A DNA stretch of 64,000 nucleotides from Cercozoa sp. M6MM (Eukaryota; Endomyxa: Ascetosporea), in the NCBI GenBank assembly GCA_040357565.1, contig JBDODJ010000001.1; one strand, 5' to 3'. Under the pieces are notes generated by a model that made no database searches, was not told the DNA's origin, and saw only the letters and a program-made list of their open reading frames with translations. Positions 39,111 to 50,815 of this stretch are shown here, in pieces (within the stretch, counting starts at the first letter, position 1; each line of letters begins with the position of its first letter). The translations under genes were made by a program, and so were the position numbers.

Positions 39111-41517
39111 TTACTTGATGCGCGTATGGCAGATCGACGATCTTGAGCGAGTGCTCTGTCACCTTAGTCACGAGGTTTGCAGAGATGTGAGAAGGCTGCT
39201 GCTTGATAGAAAGCAGAGGCGCTCGCTGCAGTGTGCTGCACTGCGGATACTTCTGAGAGACGACCGTCTCGACGAATGCTTGTTGGAAGGTAGTTGTTCG
39301 ATTCTTTCCCCGCCGCTTCTCTGCGTTATGTGTCATTTGCGCTGCTACACATAGCATACGGCAAGTACATTGACGACATCGTGCTGCCGATACTCGTGGG
39401 TGCGAACATGCCGAGTTCATCAGACAAGAACAAGTTCTCTGCTTCCGCAAAAATACATCTGGCCATGCAGCTCACGATGTGTCAGCTGCCACTTCGTGAT
39501 CTTCAGGTAGCATCGTCGTTGTGCTTGTCTTGTTTGTCAGTATCTGTAACTCTAGAAACTTTGTTCCGCAGAGACTGCTGACGAGTTTGTTTGAGGACGT
39601 GAAGAAGTACAACGCGCGTTGCCGTGAGATGGGCCGACCGGGGTCGAGTTTGATGCAACACTTTCGCAAGCAGGTCGACTCAGGCGTACTCAATCTCCTT
39701 CAAACGCGGCGAGTCGAGTCGGTCGCTTGTGTTTGCGTGCCAGCACTGCGTGTTCAGCTGCGCAACTTGCTGATGACTCGACTTGAAGACGATCTCTCCG
39801 ACAAAAATCGCCGCCGTCTGATTTCGTTTATGTTCAAAGTCGATGCCGTGTTTCTCAAATCCGGAATCCTGGGCGACGTCGCTTTGTCGAATGTTCCGTT
39901 TTTACGCTGCGAGATCAAGGAGTGTGCTTTGGTGTGGAAGGGCATTCAGCTCGCATGTTGCTTGGTACATTTTCAGCCTAAACTTGGCCTTTTTTGTATT
40001 TTTGATGTTCTGTGCAGGAGGACAAGTACAAGCAGTGTGTGTCGGCGTTTGGCGAGGCCTTCGCATTGTGTGCGATCATTAACAACAACTTTTTCGCTCA
40101 AGGAGTGCACGAGTGTGCCGTTCGAGTGCGTGCGCAGCCAAAGAGTTGCCGCAGCCTGTTTGGTCCAGTGCAGTCGACACTCGACATCGCCGACGTTGTG
40201 AGGCTTGCCTCACGCTGTGTCAAATTGTACAAGGACTTGCCGTCACTGGAAACGCTTGGTTTGGTCGCTGATTCGCGTACTGTTAACTTTTCTTTTTCTT
40301 CATTTGCCTTATTGTAGCCTTTCAATTTGCTCTGTTTCTCCCTTTCTAAGTTTAGGTCATTTACCATTTTACTTTTACTTTGTCGCTTATCGATTCACTT
40401 TCGGTTTGTCGACTTGCTTCATACTATCCCCTCTGCCTGAACTCCGTGCACAGTGACGCTGCTGACGACGTGTGGTGCCGTGGTGGCTGTCGTGGCACTT
40501 GGTGAGATCAAAACGCGCGGTGTTGGAGCGGCTGCGTTGTGGAAACGCTGCTGCGCGCAGGTGCCGTCTGTCGACAACTTCTCCTGCTTGGCGCAGTATC
40601 TGCACAAGTTTTCAGCAGAATTTGAAGTGAACAACCACTTGCTCGCAGTGCTATCACTTTCACGGGACTTGCAGTGGGCACGTGCGATGTTTGCGCGACT
40701 GGAGAAACGTCTGCCAGCTGAGCTGTGTTCCAAGTGGCACGATCTCTTTGCTTTTGTTGACAAGTTCGTGTCTCGTGTGCGCAGTCTTTGTTCCGAACTA
40801 CAACTGGAATTGCGTATACTGCCTTTCTTTGTTCCGTTTGCTGTAAAATCTGCACACATACAGCCGCAATCGAAACGGATCAAGTTGATGAATATGATAG
40901 CGACGACGGTTCCGACAGTGGTCACAGCACCAGTGACAGCACCAGTGACAGCCACAATGATAGCACCAGTGACAATGACAGCATCAGTGACAATGACAGC
41001 GCCAGTGATGATAGCGATGACAGCGACGACGAACGTGATGACACCAGCTGTCCTGATGTCAAACGCGACGCGACGGGTGGCATTGCCATCGATATCGCCA
41101 CTTTGAGCGAAAGTGACACCGAAACTGAGACTGAAACTGAGACCGAACTTGACGAGGAAAGCGTTAACGAGTTCGAAGCTCCGAGTCCTTCAATTGATCC
41201 GGCGGTCGACAAAAGGAAAGAAGACACTCTCGTCAATGAAGAGGACGTTGCTTCGGCGTTTGTCCCACAAGAACCCTTTCAGGACATCGAAAGTCGAGTG
41301 GTGTGTTCAAACTGTCTAGACAATGCTCATGCTGGCTGGCTTGATACGGTTGCTGTAGTTTTCAGAAATACCGTGCAGCTGGAGCTCAACTCAGTCAGAG
41401 TCGACTGCAATGTCTGCTGTCGTCTCAACATCACATGACTCGGACCACGTCAACACCGTGCTGGCGCGCATCAACGCCGATGTCGACCGCCTGTTTCTCG
41501 AGCTCGCGAGCGAGTGA
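36733..41517 (+). CDS. tandem unknown-family gene B, paralogue of gene A
   Basis: The start MDVDFVCDDGWRFLAELFFQ is followed by CDWCDLDVKVLEACFIGHDV (gene A: GGWCELDARALEACF) and an extra acidic patch (DSDSETEGECERKNKIDFED) that gene A lacks. Segments aligning with gene A are IDDLERVLCHLSHEVCRDVR, LKSGILGDVALSNVPFLRCE, EDKYKQCVSAFGEAFALCAI, KSCRSLFGPVQSTLDIADVV, VTLLTTCGAVVAVVALGEIK and ALWKRCCAQVPSVDNFS. The acidic Ser/Asp then Glu/Thr tail and the end VLARINADVDRLFLELASE (TGA at 41515-41517) also align. Intron positions correspond between the genes. The intron at about 39004-39132 uses a GC donor (CAG|GCAAGT) and carries a GT microsatellite. Amino-acid identity looks moderate, so the duplication is not recent. 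Function is unknown. Confidence 0.6.
39026..39111. repeat. (GT)n microsatellite in a GC-AG intron of gene B
   Basis: GT repeats with a few interruptions lie between the GC donor (CAG|GCAAGTCTGC) and the acceptor ATGGCAG before IDDLERV. Confidence 0.9.
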
Positions 41518-41616
41518 GATGCTGCGTTGTGTTAGTTGCGTTGTACGCTATGTATTTAACGCTGCTGTCGCGGTGTGGTGCCAAAGTCGGGTCAATGCTC
41601 TTGTTTGAGAGGGTGC

Positions 41617-42293
41617 GGGAAATAGACCGACCATGTGCAGTCAAGCAAGCGTTTGTGCGCGGAAATTGCATTCTGACTACAACCTAAAGAAGGCCGAACG
41701 AGACGAAACAGGCGTCGTGCAAGGCGTGCAATGCACTACACGGCATTGACACGCTGATAGCCTTCACGGCAATGTCGAGCTTCGCTTTTTGATTGCCATG
41801 TACCTTTTCTCGTCTCTATGGCTCAGTCAATTGAAAAATATCCTTACGCTGCACAATACTGGAATTACAGGGCAATGACGCTTTCCTAAAGAGCGACGCT
41901 TCTCTCAAAAAGGTTGCTGTGAAATCTACATGTGCGACGCAAGCTGATGAAAGTGAAAGCGAAAGCGAAAGCGAAAGTGACAGTTCTGACAGTGAATTCA
42001 CCAAGAGCAGCGACAGTGACGGCAATGACAATAGCACTGATAACGAAAGAGAAAGCGAAGAGGATGTTTGGCACGAAACTGATTCTGACACCGAAACTGA
42101 TTCTGACACCGAAACTGATTCTGGCTCGGAAATGGACACCAAGACTGAAAGCGAGACAGAACTAGAAGCCGAAACTGAATGTGCTCACAAACAAAACCTA
42201 ATGGAGTTCAAGAGCAAAACCAACGACGCCGACTATGGTCGGGACGGGGGATACACAAGTCGGCAATCTGCTGAAGCAAGCATTGCGCTGTAA
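41617..42293 (+). pseudogene. decayed third copy of the gene A/B family
   Basis: Just after gene B, the translation gives VKQAFVRGNCI, then in another frame NLKKAERDETGVVQG, then after a further shift NALHGIDTLIAFTAMSSF. This follows gene B's VEQAFVRKPCGIFDLWEAEH, GGIVQKLYDALHGDEALMAF and MPLSPSL at about 38510-38650. The order is kept but the frame is broken at least twice and a stop follows. A further segment (about 41919-42293) is an open acidic tail (Ser/Glu then Asp/Thr/Glu repeats) like those of A and B, ending SRQSAEASIAL, but without the conserved VLARIN end. The N-terminal and central parts are missing. The acidic tail alone could still be translated from an internal ATG. Confidence 0.55.
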
Positions 42294-42771
42294 CAGTGAT
42301 TAGCTTTAGTCAACTGGTAGCTCGGCTTCGTTCTAGCTTCTTTCGACTCGGAGCTTGAGAATTGAGAGTCGGTGCGGCGGCCGGTGACTTATCAACAGTC
42401 CGTTCGGTCCCTTCGAATTCACTGTGCCGCATTCTCGGGCTGCGTGGCACTTGAGGCTTGCTGCAAGTGATAGAGATACAGTACTTGGTGTTTTATATTC
42501 AGATGCATCCACATGACATGCTGTACTGTACCTACGCTTCGTACCGTACGCGTGTTATCGCAATACACCAGCATTTTCAAGCGAAAACGGTGCAGCACTG
42601 CGGTGATTCAACTCTGTCAGCATAAGCGAATTAGACAGGCTCCACCCCGTTTCATGAAGGCGGAAACGAACCTTTTTCACTAATATTGATACAGAAGAAG
42701 GCCGCACGGTTCGTCTAGGGCAGGAGACAAATCGCATTGCATTGGCCAGACACTCCCCACGGACACTGAAG
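42294..42771. other. convergent 3' intergenic region
   Basis: This lies between the decayed copy (plus) and the 3' end of kinase-like gene 1 (minus). A minus-strand frame of 89 residues covers part of it but shows no family motif. Nothing else was recognised. Confidence 0.3.
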
Positions 42772-45700
42772 CTAGGCATAGAAATAAACTGCAGCGAGCA
42801 GAGTAGGTGCAGTGCGAGTACCACCGCTGTTCATGTTTGAACTAAGCCAATCGGGCACAAGTTGCTGCAGGTCTTGGGTTTGGTTGGATGCGTAGAGAGA
42901 TCGAGAACTTGGTAAGGTGTTCCCCTTCGGCACGGTATGATTTCCTTCGACATTGTCGACATTCGTCCAGCATGCAGCTGTCATGGCAACGGAAAGATAT
43001 ACAATCAATCCCACACAAAGTTTGCCACAAACGGCTCAATACCAAATGAAGGAGGAATGATGAAGTTGTTTTGAGACAGCGCTGGCACTGCAGTTTAACA
43101 AGAACGGTAACAGTACACATATACATGGGGAAGGTACTTGCGTGGCTTTCAGGAGTGGCGGTGTCGTTACGGCAGGGATTTTCATTTGCTCGCAAGTCTA
43201 TTGATGCCCAGCACAGCAAGTCAGCAAACACGGGCAGAAGCAGCAGTAGATACCGCGGTCTGTGTCCATCCACGGATAGTCTGCCTGATCTGGGACGGGT
43301 TTCACTTTTGGCTATCCAGTCAAAAATGAGAAGCATCTGTATGCACATGTATTTCAATTTTGGAAAGCACCTCGCGTTGGGCGTCAGGCAACTGAACAAC
43401 ATCACAGACGTTGGTTGGAGCACGCTCCCAGTCCTCTGTACATGTGCAGCCAACACAGTAAGTCACACGCACAGAAAGATGGCTGCCAAAACATCACGCA
43501 CCGCCGACTGATTCGGCGACACCCCATTGCGTCCCGCTGACACTTTCGCCAAACTGCAAGCAGCAAAGAATTAACTACAGATTTGGAAAGCTACAAGGTG
43601 AAATTTAAGCACCGCATGTGTCACTGTTGTGCCGCTGACCTCTGACGCGCATGTACAACATGTATTGCCACCCGCGCATCGGTAAGATCTGCACGGGTAT
43701 GGCATACACACATATACACATACACCCCAAACCACACTCAAGCACACCGCACAAACAAACACACACACAAACACACACACACAAGCAGTTACACACACAC
43801 ACACACACGCGCGCACGCACGCAGATACACGACATACCGAGAGGGGCACAGCCACTCGTGTCGGCGGGAGCCTCTACACACGCACCACACCATATCGATG
43901 CGATCAGTTTAGTGACATGCCGAACCATTCTCCGTCGTCTCGGCGACATATGCATCGCGGCACAAAGAACTACACAACACCGTCGTGACAAGACACCAAC
44001 GAAGAGCAAGTGGATGGATGAGATCACAAGCGTACATGAAAGTCAACATTTCTTGCACCGTTCTACGGCAAAGTGGCCGTGGATCCAACAACCCGTCGAG
44101 AGCATGGATCAGCTCAGGCGCGAGCTTCTCGGCTTTGCTCAGGCTTGCATGCGAAATCGTGTAGCGCCATGACCATTTCTTTTTCACCGAAACCTGCACC
44201 GCGCATATGCCAAAACAGATACAAACACTCGGGTTGTATGCATAAGGACAAGGATACCCCGGTGTCTGTGAGCAGCAAGCGTGCCCAGAGTGGCACTTGC
44301 ACGTCCTCACACCGGCGCAATTCTTCAAGTTGCTTGTCTGTGCGTGTATAAATTTACACTTTTGTAAATGCTTGGGTAACAATCACCATCGATATCACAC
44401 TTACACAAGTAAAAGTACCGTCATCCAGCAATTCCACAAAACCACCGCAGTGATTGCCCTTGACACCAAACACCATCGAACGGAGAACCGCGCCTGCATT
44501 CAATTTCAACCATCATAAACCTATTCTGCATGTGCGTGTGCCGTGCATACCAAGTGAAAATGCAGAACGCATGCCGAGTGTCGCAGATTCTGGTGCACTG
44601 TATCCCGGCGTGAAGCCTGTTGAAACACACGGCATGTCATCATTAAAACACAAAAAGTGCATTTAAAAGTACACGGGAGCTGCGAATGCGACGATGCCGG
44701 GCGCCGAAGATCTTTCAGCAATGAAAGCAACTTCTCTTCTTTGCCGGTGCTGAACTCGGACCATAAACCGAATGGTAAATGAACACGCAGGAGAGAGGAT
44801 AGACATTGTACTCAAGCTCCAGACGGACTTTCCGTATCTTATGCATAAAAGCACGTGCGTTCTCCGCATTGGTGGCCAACTGTTGAGCTGCTTCGCATCC
44901 CTGTAAACACCACAACAGGTACGGTGCAGCTTCAATGCTTATACTGCATGCACAATAACTTACCTGTGGATGCATGCGAGACCGGCCGGACAGCGACGCT
45001 TCACCGTAATCTATCAGTGTTGCGAAAACGACGCCCGGTTCTGACTGCAGACATAGTTAGAGTCAGCGTGCTTGCAGAGTCATATTGAGACACTGCAGAT
45101 ATATACCTCACAGCAGAGGTCGAACAGTTCGTTCAGAGATCTGCATCTTTCAATGCAATCGCAGACAGAATCGTCCTTCGACGAAAACATGACGTTGCCA
45201 GGAGCGATGTCATTGTGCAACAATTTGTTGGCGTTCAGGCGTGCCACCAATTCGCAAAGCGGCGTCATAAGCGTAGTAGTTGCTTTGACTGCCTTCTCCA
45301 AATCTTGGTTGCTAACTACAAATCACATAACAATTACATAAATTTACATACTCTACAGAGACTAAAATTGATACAAGGAAGAACCCGAGACTGTACCAAA
45401 CGGTTTCGTGTAGCAAAGCAGTTGCTGCAATGAACGACCACGAACGTGTTCTATGGCTATTGCCGTATCGGTTCCAGTTGCTGTGCTCGTCTCAATGTCC
45501 GTGCAATCGTCAAAAAATCTAATGGACTCAGACTCAATGCTATTCTGTCAACAGGAAACAGGTCGTATGTAAGACAACAACGTAACAGCTAACTGCAAGT
45601 GTACCTTTTGCTGAAGAAAGGCCCGACGTGCCTCTAAATCATCAGGTGGCAATGCACCGGTCTTCAACACAGGCACGGCGCAAACGCCAGAAACCGTGTG

Positions 45701-46415
45701 TTTCCTGTAATTTAATACAACACCACAAGCCGCAAATCGAAAACAACAACAACAAGAGTTTGCACGCACGCAACAGTTGCTTTACCAAAGATCGACAGAC
45801 GACAGCTGCGCGGCGGCTTTTGTTGCCTCTAATTCAAACTTCAAGGTTTCTGACGCTCGAGTAGCCGCCTCGGAGAGCTCGCGGTTCCTACAATACAGCA
45901 TTGCACATTTCGATAAACCCAAGTGACTGTACAGTACAAACACTTATTGCACGAGGAAAAATACCATTGTTTTTTGGCGTCTTTGATTTTGTCGAACCAG
46001 TCATCCACATGCTGTGCGCCGCTTGTGGCTTTTTTGATAAGCTTGCGCATTTGGGCGGCTGGAACGTTGTCGGCTACGGCATCGCGCATTTTTTGCACGC
46101 GCCGCACTGCATCGTCGGCCGTTTTGACCATCGCCTCTCGCATGAGGGCTAGCTTGGCTTCGTTGACTCTGCCAAACCAAAAGTCACGCAACGAGCACAC
46201 AGCACATTCTCAAAGAAACAAAGGTACTCGCAAACGTGGTTCTGTGCGAAGCGTACATTGGGCGATTTAGAATGCAAGGTGTGTCGTTCACTACACAAGC
46301 AGAGGTCAGTCACAGTAATTGTTAGTCGTGAGAGTACAAGCATGCCTTCACAGGAGCGCAGTAGCGCTGATCGACGTTCTTCGTCGATTTCCCGAGGGTC
46401 AGCACTGACGTTCAT
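42772..46415 (-). CDS. divergent protein-kinase-like gene 1
   Basis: The start at 46415 encodes MNVSADPREIDEERRSALLR. A helical region follows (VNEAKLALMREAMVKTADDA, then KLIKKATSGAQHVDDWFDKI). The kinase-like core then reads VSGVCAVPVLKTG, TDTAIAIEHVRGRSLQQLL, TPLCELVARLNANKLLHNDI then APGNVMFSS (HxD...N loop as HND), ATLIDYGEASLSGRSR (DYG for DFG) and GFTPGYSAPESATLGMRSAF (TPGYxAPE), then ELIHALDGLLDPRPLCRRTV. Downstream small exons appear to continue the tail (GESVSGTQWGVAES, EDWERAPTNVCDVVQLPDAQ, VPDQADYPWMDTDRG), ending SNMNSGGTRTAP..AVYFYA with TAG at 42774-42772. A paralogue lies at 60.2-64.0 kb. The key catalytic residues seem present, so it may be active. The family is not one I can name. 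Tail exon edges are uncertain. Confidence 0.55.
43751..43824. repeat. (CA)n-rich microsatellite
   Basis: Interrupted CA and CG dinucleotides lie in what appears to be an intron of kinase-like gene 1. Open frames across it (Cys/Val or Thr/His repeats) are artefacts. Confidence 0.85.
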
Positions 46416-47169
46416 GTCGCAGGTTTGACTTTGAGTAATCCTCTAGCCAACAGAACACTTTGACTATCATATTTTCACCACAAACCGCCACAAAAGTTTC
46501 ACAACAAAACCACAAACCTCAGCCTGTATCGCTCGGAGGAACAGGGAAGTGCTCAAGTGTTCAACTTGTTCAGCAGATGCTCTAACAACAGTCTAAAACT
46601 GATTGAGTGCGGTTTGGGCGCGCTTGTGCCGATTTTGTGGCCACGACTTGATTTTAAAACGCATGCCAATTTCTCGCTGTGCTGGCCACTAGGACACATG
46701 GGACACACAATTCCGTGTGCAGTCTACTGCATCACGGCCTCTGATGAACTCATGCGGCGATCAGAGAAGCCCAGAGCTGCCAAAGGCGCGAAAGTTGAGC
46801 GAGCGATCAGTCCGGCCACCCAGACACTCCGAACACTGGGCGCCGCGGTTCTCGGAGCTCGAACTCGCAACACACTGCATATGAGCAAATTTGAATAAAC
46901 TTTCCGTAATGCTACATAGTAATAGTATGTATTGGTGCCATCTGAAACTCTAACTACGGCAGGCAGGCATGCAAACGAGTAGCCATCCGTATTGTTCGGC
47001 TGGCTTTGACAAGCCGATCACCGTGTGATCTACTCTTAGATTTATGTAATGTATGCAATCGCCGTGAAGTCAAAACCATGGAAAAACGCTGCTGTTGACA
47101 TCAGTTGGTTTCGAGATTTTAGATTTCCTCAATTTGCAACATATCTTTGTTTCGTTGTCCGCTGTGGAA
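46416..47169. promoter_or_regulatory. divergent intergenic region (kinase-like 1 / EML gene)
   Basis: These 754 bp lie between divergent genes. A plus-strand ATG frame at 46557-46898 (113 codons) is open, but it shows no motif, no paralogue and no splice context, so I do not call it a gene. Promoters for both neighbours are expected here. Confidence 0.35.
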
Positions 47170-49348
47170 ATGGGGTGTGCAGCCTCTGAACAGGCAGTTC
47201 CAGCTGCCCCTGCTATGCCAGAACGTCGTTCAAACAAGGTGGAAGAAACCTCGCATGGAGACGAGCCAGAAGAAACCTCGCATGTGCTTGCGCCGGAGCC
47301 TGCCTTTGAGGAAGACGCAGCTGAATGGGGAGATAGTGCAGGTGCTGATGAAGACTGGGAAGTTTGCAGTGCGGCACCTGACGTCGTTGAACGAATTCTG
47401 AATGAGCCCCCTCCTGAAGATCTCTATGGCGATGGAGTTGGCGTGTCTGAGGAAGCTCCTATGGATGACAGTGATATCGATGAGCAGTTCAAAGTCGTCT
47501 ATCGTTATGGCAAAATGGTCTCGAGAAAGACGGTTGCTTACAAGCCATCGTGGGCAGAGAGCGCTCGAATTGTAAAGCTTGTTGTAGAATGTCTGTTCCG
47601 CCATTCCGTCCACAAACAACTGTTCTGCGGGTAGGTTGAAGAGCAAACAACAGCAACCATGGAAGTAGAACGTGCCTTTGGCTACAATGGACGTACAATC
47701 TGCGGGAACGGAAAGTATGTCGACGGTGGCATTCACTACGCACTTGCTGCATTAAGCATCATTGAAGACAATGGAGAGCAAATCATCTTATCCAACCACG
47801 ATGACGATACAAACTGCACGGCTGTTGACCCTCAAACGAGACGTCGCTTCGCAACGGGACAGATGGCGCACGCAGAACAAGACGGCTCAAAGCACTCTTT
47901 TGTCTGTGTTTTTGACAAGAAAGAGGGTGAAGACACCTGGGCTTGCACGGGAAAGCTCAGCTTTGATGCCGTACCTTTCCTTGAGTTCAATTAAACGACT
48001 GTTCTTTTAGCACATTTTTGCATGTCTGCCAACTTATGATTGTACAGGAGTGCCAAGGAGTCGCAGTGGCAGGTGACTGGGTGGCAAACGTGACCCGAGA
48101 TGACGACAAGTGCACGCTGCACGTGCAAAAGGTCTCCACGACGGGCTCCGAGGAAGTGATCCAGCACCCCTCGATTGAGCTTGGACGAACCGAAGTGCTT
48201 GGTGCTACTGCTGCCATGAAGAACGACCGGCTTTACTTGGTCACTTATGGAAAGAAGCATCTTGCGTTGCACCAGTTTGACGATTCTGGCTTTCGTGGAA
48301 CGACCAAAGTCGACATCTTTGGAGCGACCAAGTTCCTTGAGAAAGCGTATGTTTTTGTTTTTGGGCTGTGGGCTATAGTATGTAAGTTTGACGCTTGTCT
48401 TGTCGCAATCGTCAGATACATTACTTGCATCGTATCCTGGCAAAATGATTCGCCTTACTTCTTCGTCGGTGCTAGCTCCGGCGGCGTCTACATGATCTCT
48501 TCCTCTGCGATGCTTGTTGCTCGCAATCGTGCCTTTAAAGGAAGACGTAGCGCGTGTGGTGCCCTTTGCGACTTTACTGACAATTCAGGCAAGAGCTTTA
48601 TCCTCGCTGGCTCGGATAATGGCAGCGTTGCCATGCTGGAGGCGAGTGCTCGCAGTTTTCAAGTGGTGAAGACCTGGGACGTAGCTTCGGAACTGGGAGA
48701 AGTCTCGCATTTGGTAGGTCCCTCCGACAGCAAGTTTCGCGTGCGTTCTCTTGATGGTATTTCCTTTGACTTTTGATGCGTTCCACAGTCATTGAAACTT
48801 TACCGTGGGTACGCTGAGCAGTCGATCAACATCAGTCTCCTACGAAACTGCTCTGTGGGTTGTATCAGAATTCCTTGGTCGAACTGACACTCTCTGCTTT
48901 CGCGGAAGACACCGAGAAGGCCGAGTCCCATCCGCGCCTTGTTGCTGTAGGACACGGGATGTACACGTACGGCGTCGCTTGTGATCCGAACAGTTCAGGC
49001 TTTGTCAGTTGTGGCTCGGACGGAAGCTTGTTGGTTTACGACTTGGACGGAGGCGTTGTTCCTGTCGCTCGCGTGGATCCACTCAGTGAAGAGCAGCGAA
49101 AGCTCAAAGGCAAGAAACGGGTTGAATTACAGCAGGTCGACATATCGCCAAATGGTGGGCTCTTGGCGGTAGGAGCAAGCGATGGCACCTGCATTCTGTT
49201 CGACTTCCCAAGTCTGACTGAACGAGACCGAGTCACTGTCGCACAAAGCTCCTACGTTGAGGCAGTGGGAGTCATGCGATTCTCTCCAGATTCTCAACTG
49301 TTGGCGGTCGGAAGGTACGCCACACACACACACACACACACACACACG

Positions 49349-49433
<85 letters not shown>

Positions 49434-50412
49434 GACCAACTATACACGCACCCACACACGCCCACACATACGCACACACACGCACATGCACACAAGGATG
49501 AGACCTAATTTGCACAACAGTTATGACCAGCACCTACATATCTACAACGGTAATACTGGTTCAAGTTTTTTGAGTTTTCGGAGACTGAAACATTACCTGG
49601 ACCTATTTTCAGTACATGGCGGAAAACTAGAGCTGGTGTCGAAACCACTGTACGGTCATACATCGTCGGTGCTACAACTGCAATGGTCGCAGGACTCGAA
49701 GACTATACTTACGAATTCTCGAGGTAAACTTATACTTGCCGCCAAGAAGTGAGCTGGCAACTGTAAGAAATCAAAACACTGTCTTGTTTAGACTACGAGG
49801 CGTTGTATTGGAGTGTCGAGGGCGAACCAAGTCGAATCAAAAAAATGACACTCGACCTTGTCGACACCAAGTGGCAGACATGGGTAAATAGATACAAGAC
49901 ATATATGTAGACTAAACATTTTACACCAGATGGATATATATATATATATATTTACTGTGCCTTGGCAGAGCAATGTACTCGGCTGGCCGGTGCAAGGCAT
50001 CCAAGCACCCGGAATGGATGTGGGTTGTTTTTAATCTGTCCCCAGTACAAGTTTATACTCGGTTGGTGTTTTATATCATCAGGGCACAGACGTGAACTGT
50101 GTGGCGCGGAATAACTCGTCTACATTGTTGGCAACAGGTGACGATTTTGGTGCCGTTACGCTGCTACCCTGGCCGGCATTATCATACGACACGGCGCGTC
50201 CGTACCATGGTGAGCGCGCGTGGCTATGTGAATACGGGTTGAGTGGATACTGTACTTTGATACTGATGTTGTGTAAGCCAGGTTGCCACTCCTCGCACGT
50301 TATGGACGTGGCCTGGACCAGTTGCAACAAAGACGACTGCGAGCGTCTTCTTTCCACAGGATCGAACGACTACTCCGTTCTGTGCTGGCGCGTCGTTGAA
50401 CAAGAAGCTTGA
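47170..50412 (+). CDS. EML-family microtubule-associated protein (HELP + WD40) with MGC start
   Basis: The start MGCAASEQAVPAAPAMPERR carries Gly2-Cys3, an N-myristoylation/palmitoylation-type signal, followed by an acidic disordered region. The HELP-like entry to the propeller is visible as AFGYNGRTICGNGKYVDGGI and HYALAALSIIEDNGEQIILS. WD-type blades follow: YFFVGASSGGVYMISSSAML, GSDNGSVAMLEA, GFVSCGSDGSLLVYDLDGG, LLAVGASDGTCILFDFPS, QLLAVGSYDQHLHIYN (across the CA-repeat intron) and LYGHTSSVLQLQWSQDSKTI. The EML end signature is clear: DTKWQTWSNVLGWPVQGIQA, DGTDVNCVARNNSSTLLATG and DDFGAVTLLPWPA, ending LLSTGSNDYSVLCWRVVEQE before TGA. EML proteins bind microtubules through the HELP/TAPE domain. 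The start is preferred because it gives the acylation motif and no earlier exon is needed. Confidence 0.8.
49318..49431. repeat. (CA)n microsatellite in an EML-gene intron
   Basis: A CA run of about 110 bp begins only a few bases after the donor (GGAAG|GTACGCC). The intron ends at CAACAG before TATGACCAG, restoring LAVGSYDQHLHIYN. Confidence 0.9.
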
Positions 50413-50815
50413 ATCGAACTGTGAACTCAAGTCAAGAAGAGGAGTTATTCTCTGGGGCTTGGTGACCGCCGAACTGAAGGCTCCAATACAAGGAGCGTTT
50501 CTGGCCAAAACCTCGGCCAATGGCTTTGGCTGGATTGTTGTTGTTAAACCGCGTCGCCGCGCCAATGGTTTCCGGTGTGGCAAAATAACAGAACGTCTGT
50601 ACTACAGTAAACCACTCGCCTTGAGATCGGTCATGATCAAGCTCAGTTTTCGGAGAATTCTCGGCGTTTCGTATTTCCGGTTGTTTAGCCGAACTTCAGT
50701 TTACGTTGCAATTCCTGAGAACGAGAGGCTTCCTCCGAGAACCAAGCACTCGCAGCACTGTAGCGAAGGATGAGGTGCCAGCCCTGAGATTCAAACAGAA
50801 TTCACCATCATCGAT
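50413..50815. other. intergenic region
   Basis: These 403 bp lie between two plus-strand genes. A 125-codon frame overlaps the EML stop and the intergenic region, but lacks motifs and is rejected. No other feature was recognised. Confidence 0.3.

Noticed and set aside
46557-46898. Plus-strand ATG frame of 113 codons between kinase-like gene 1 and EML
   Set aside because: No domain, no paralogue, odd composition and no splice signals; likely chance.
49257-49508. Open frames of repeating Thr-His or Cys-Val through CA runs (also at 23.2, 39.0, 43.7, 53.1 and 61.4 kb)
   Set aside because: Dinucleotide repeats leave several frames open. These runs sit in introns, so they are not proteins.
50396-50773. 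Plus-strand frame of 125 codons overlapping the EML stop
   Set aside because: It starts inside the EML last exon in another frame, shows no motif and is followed by a standard start for the aquaglyceroporin.
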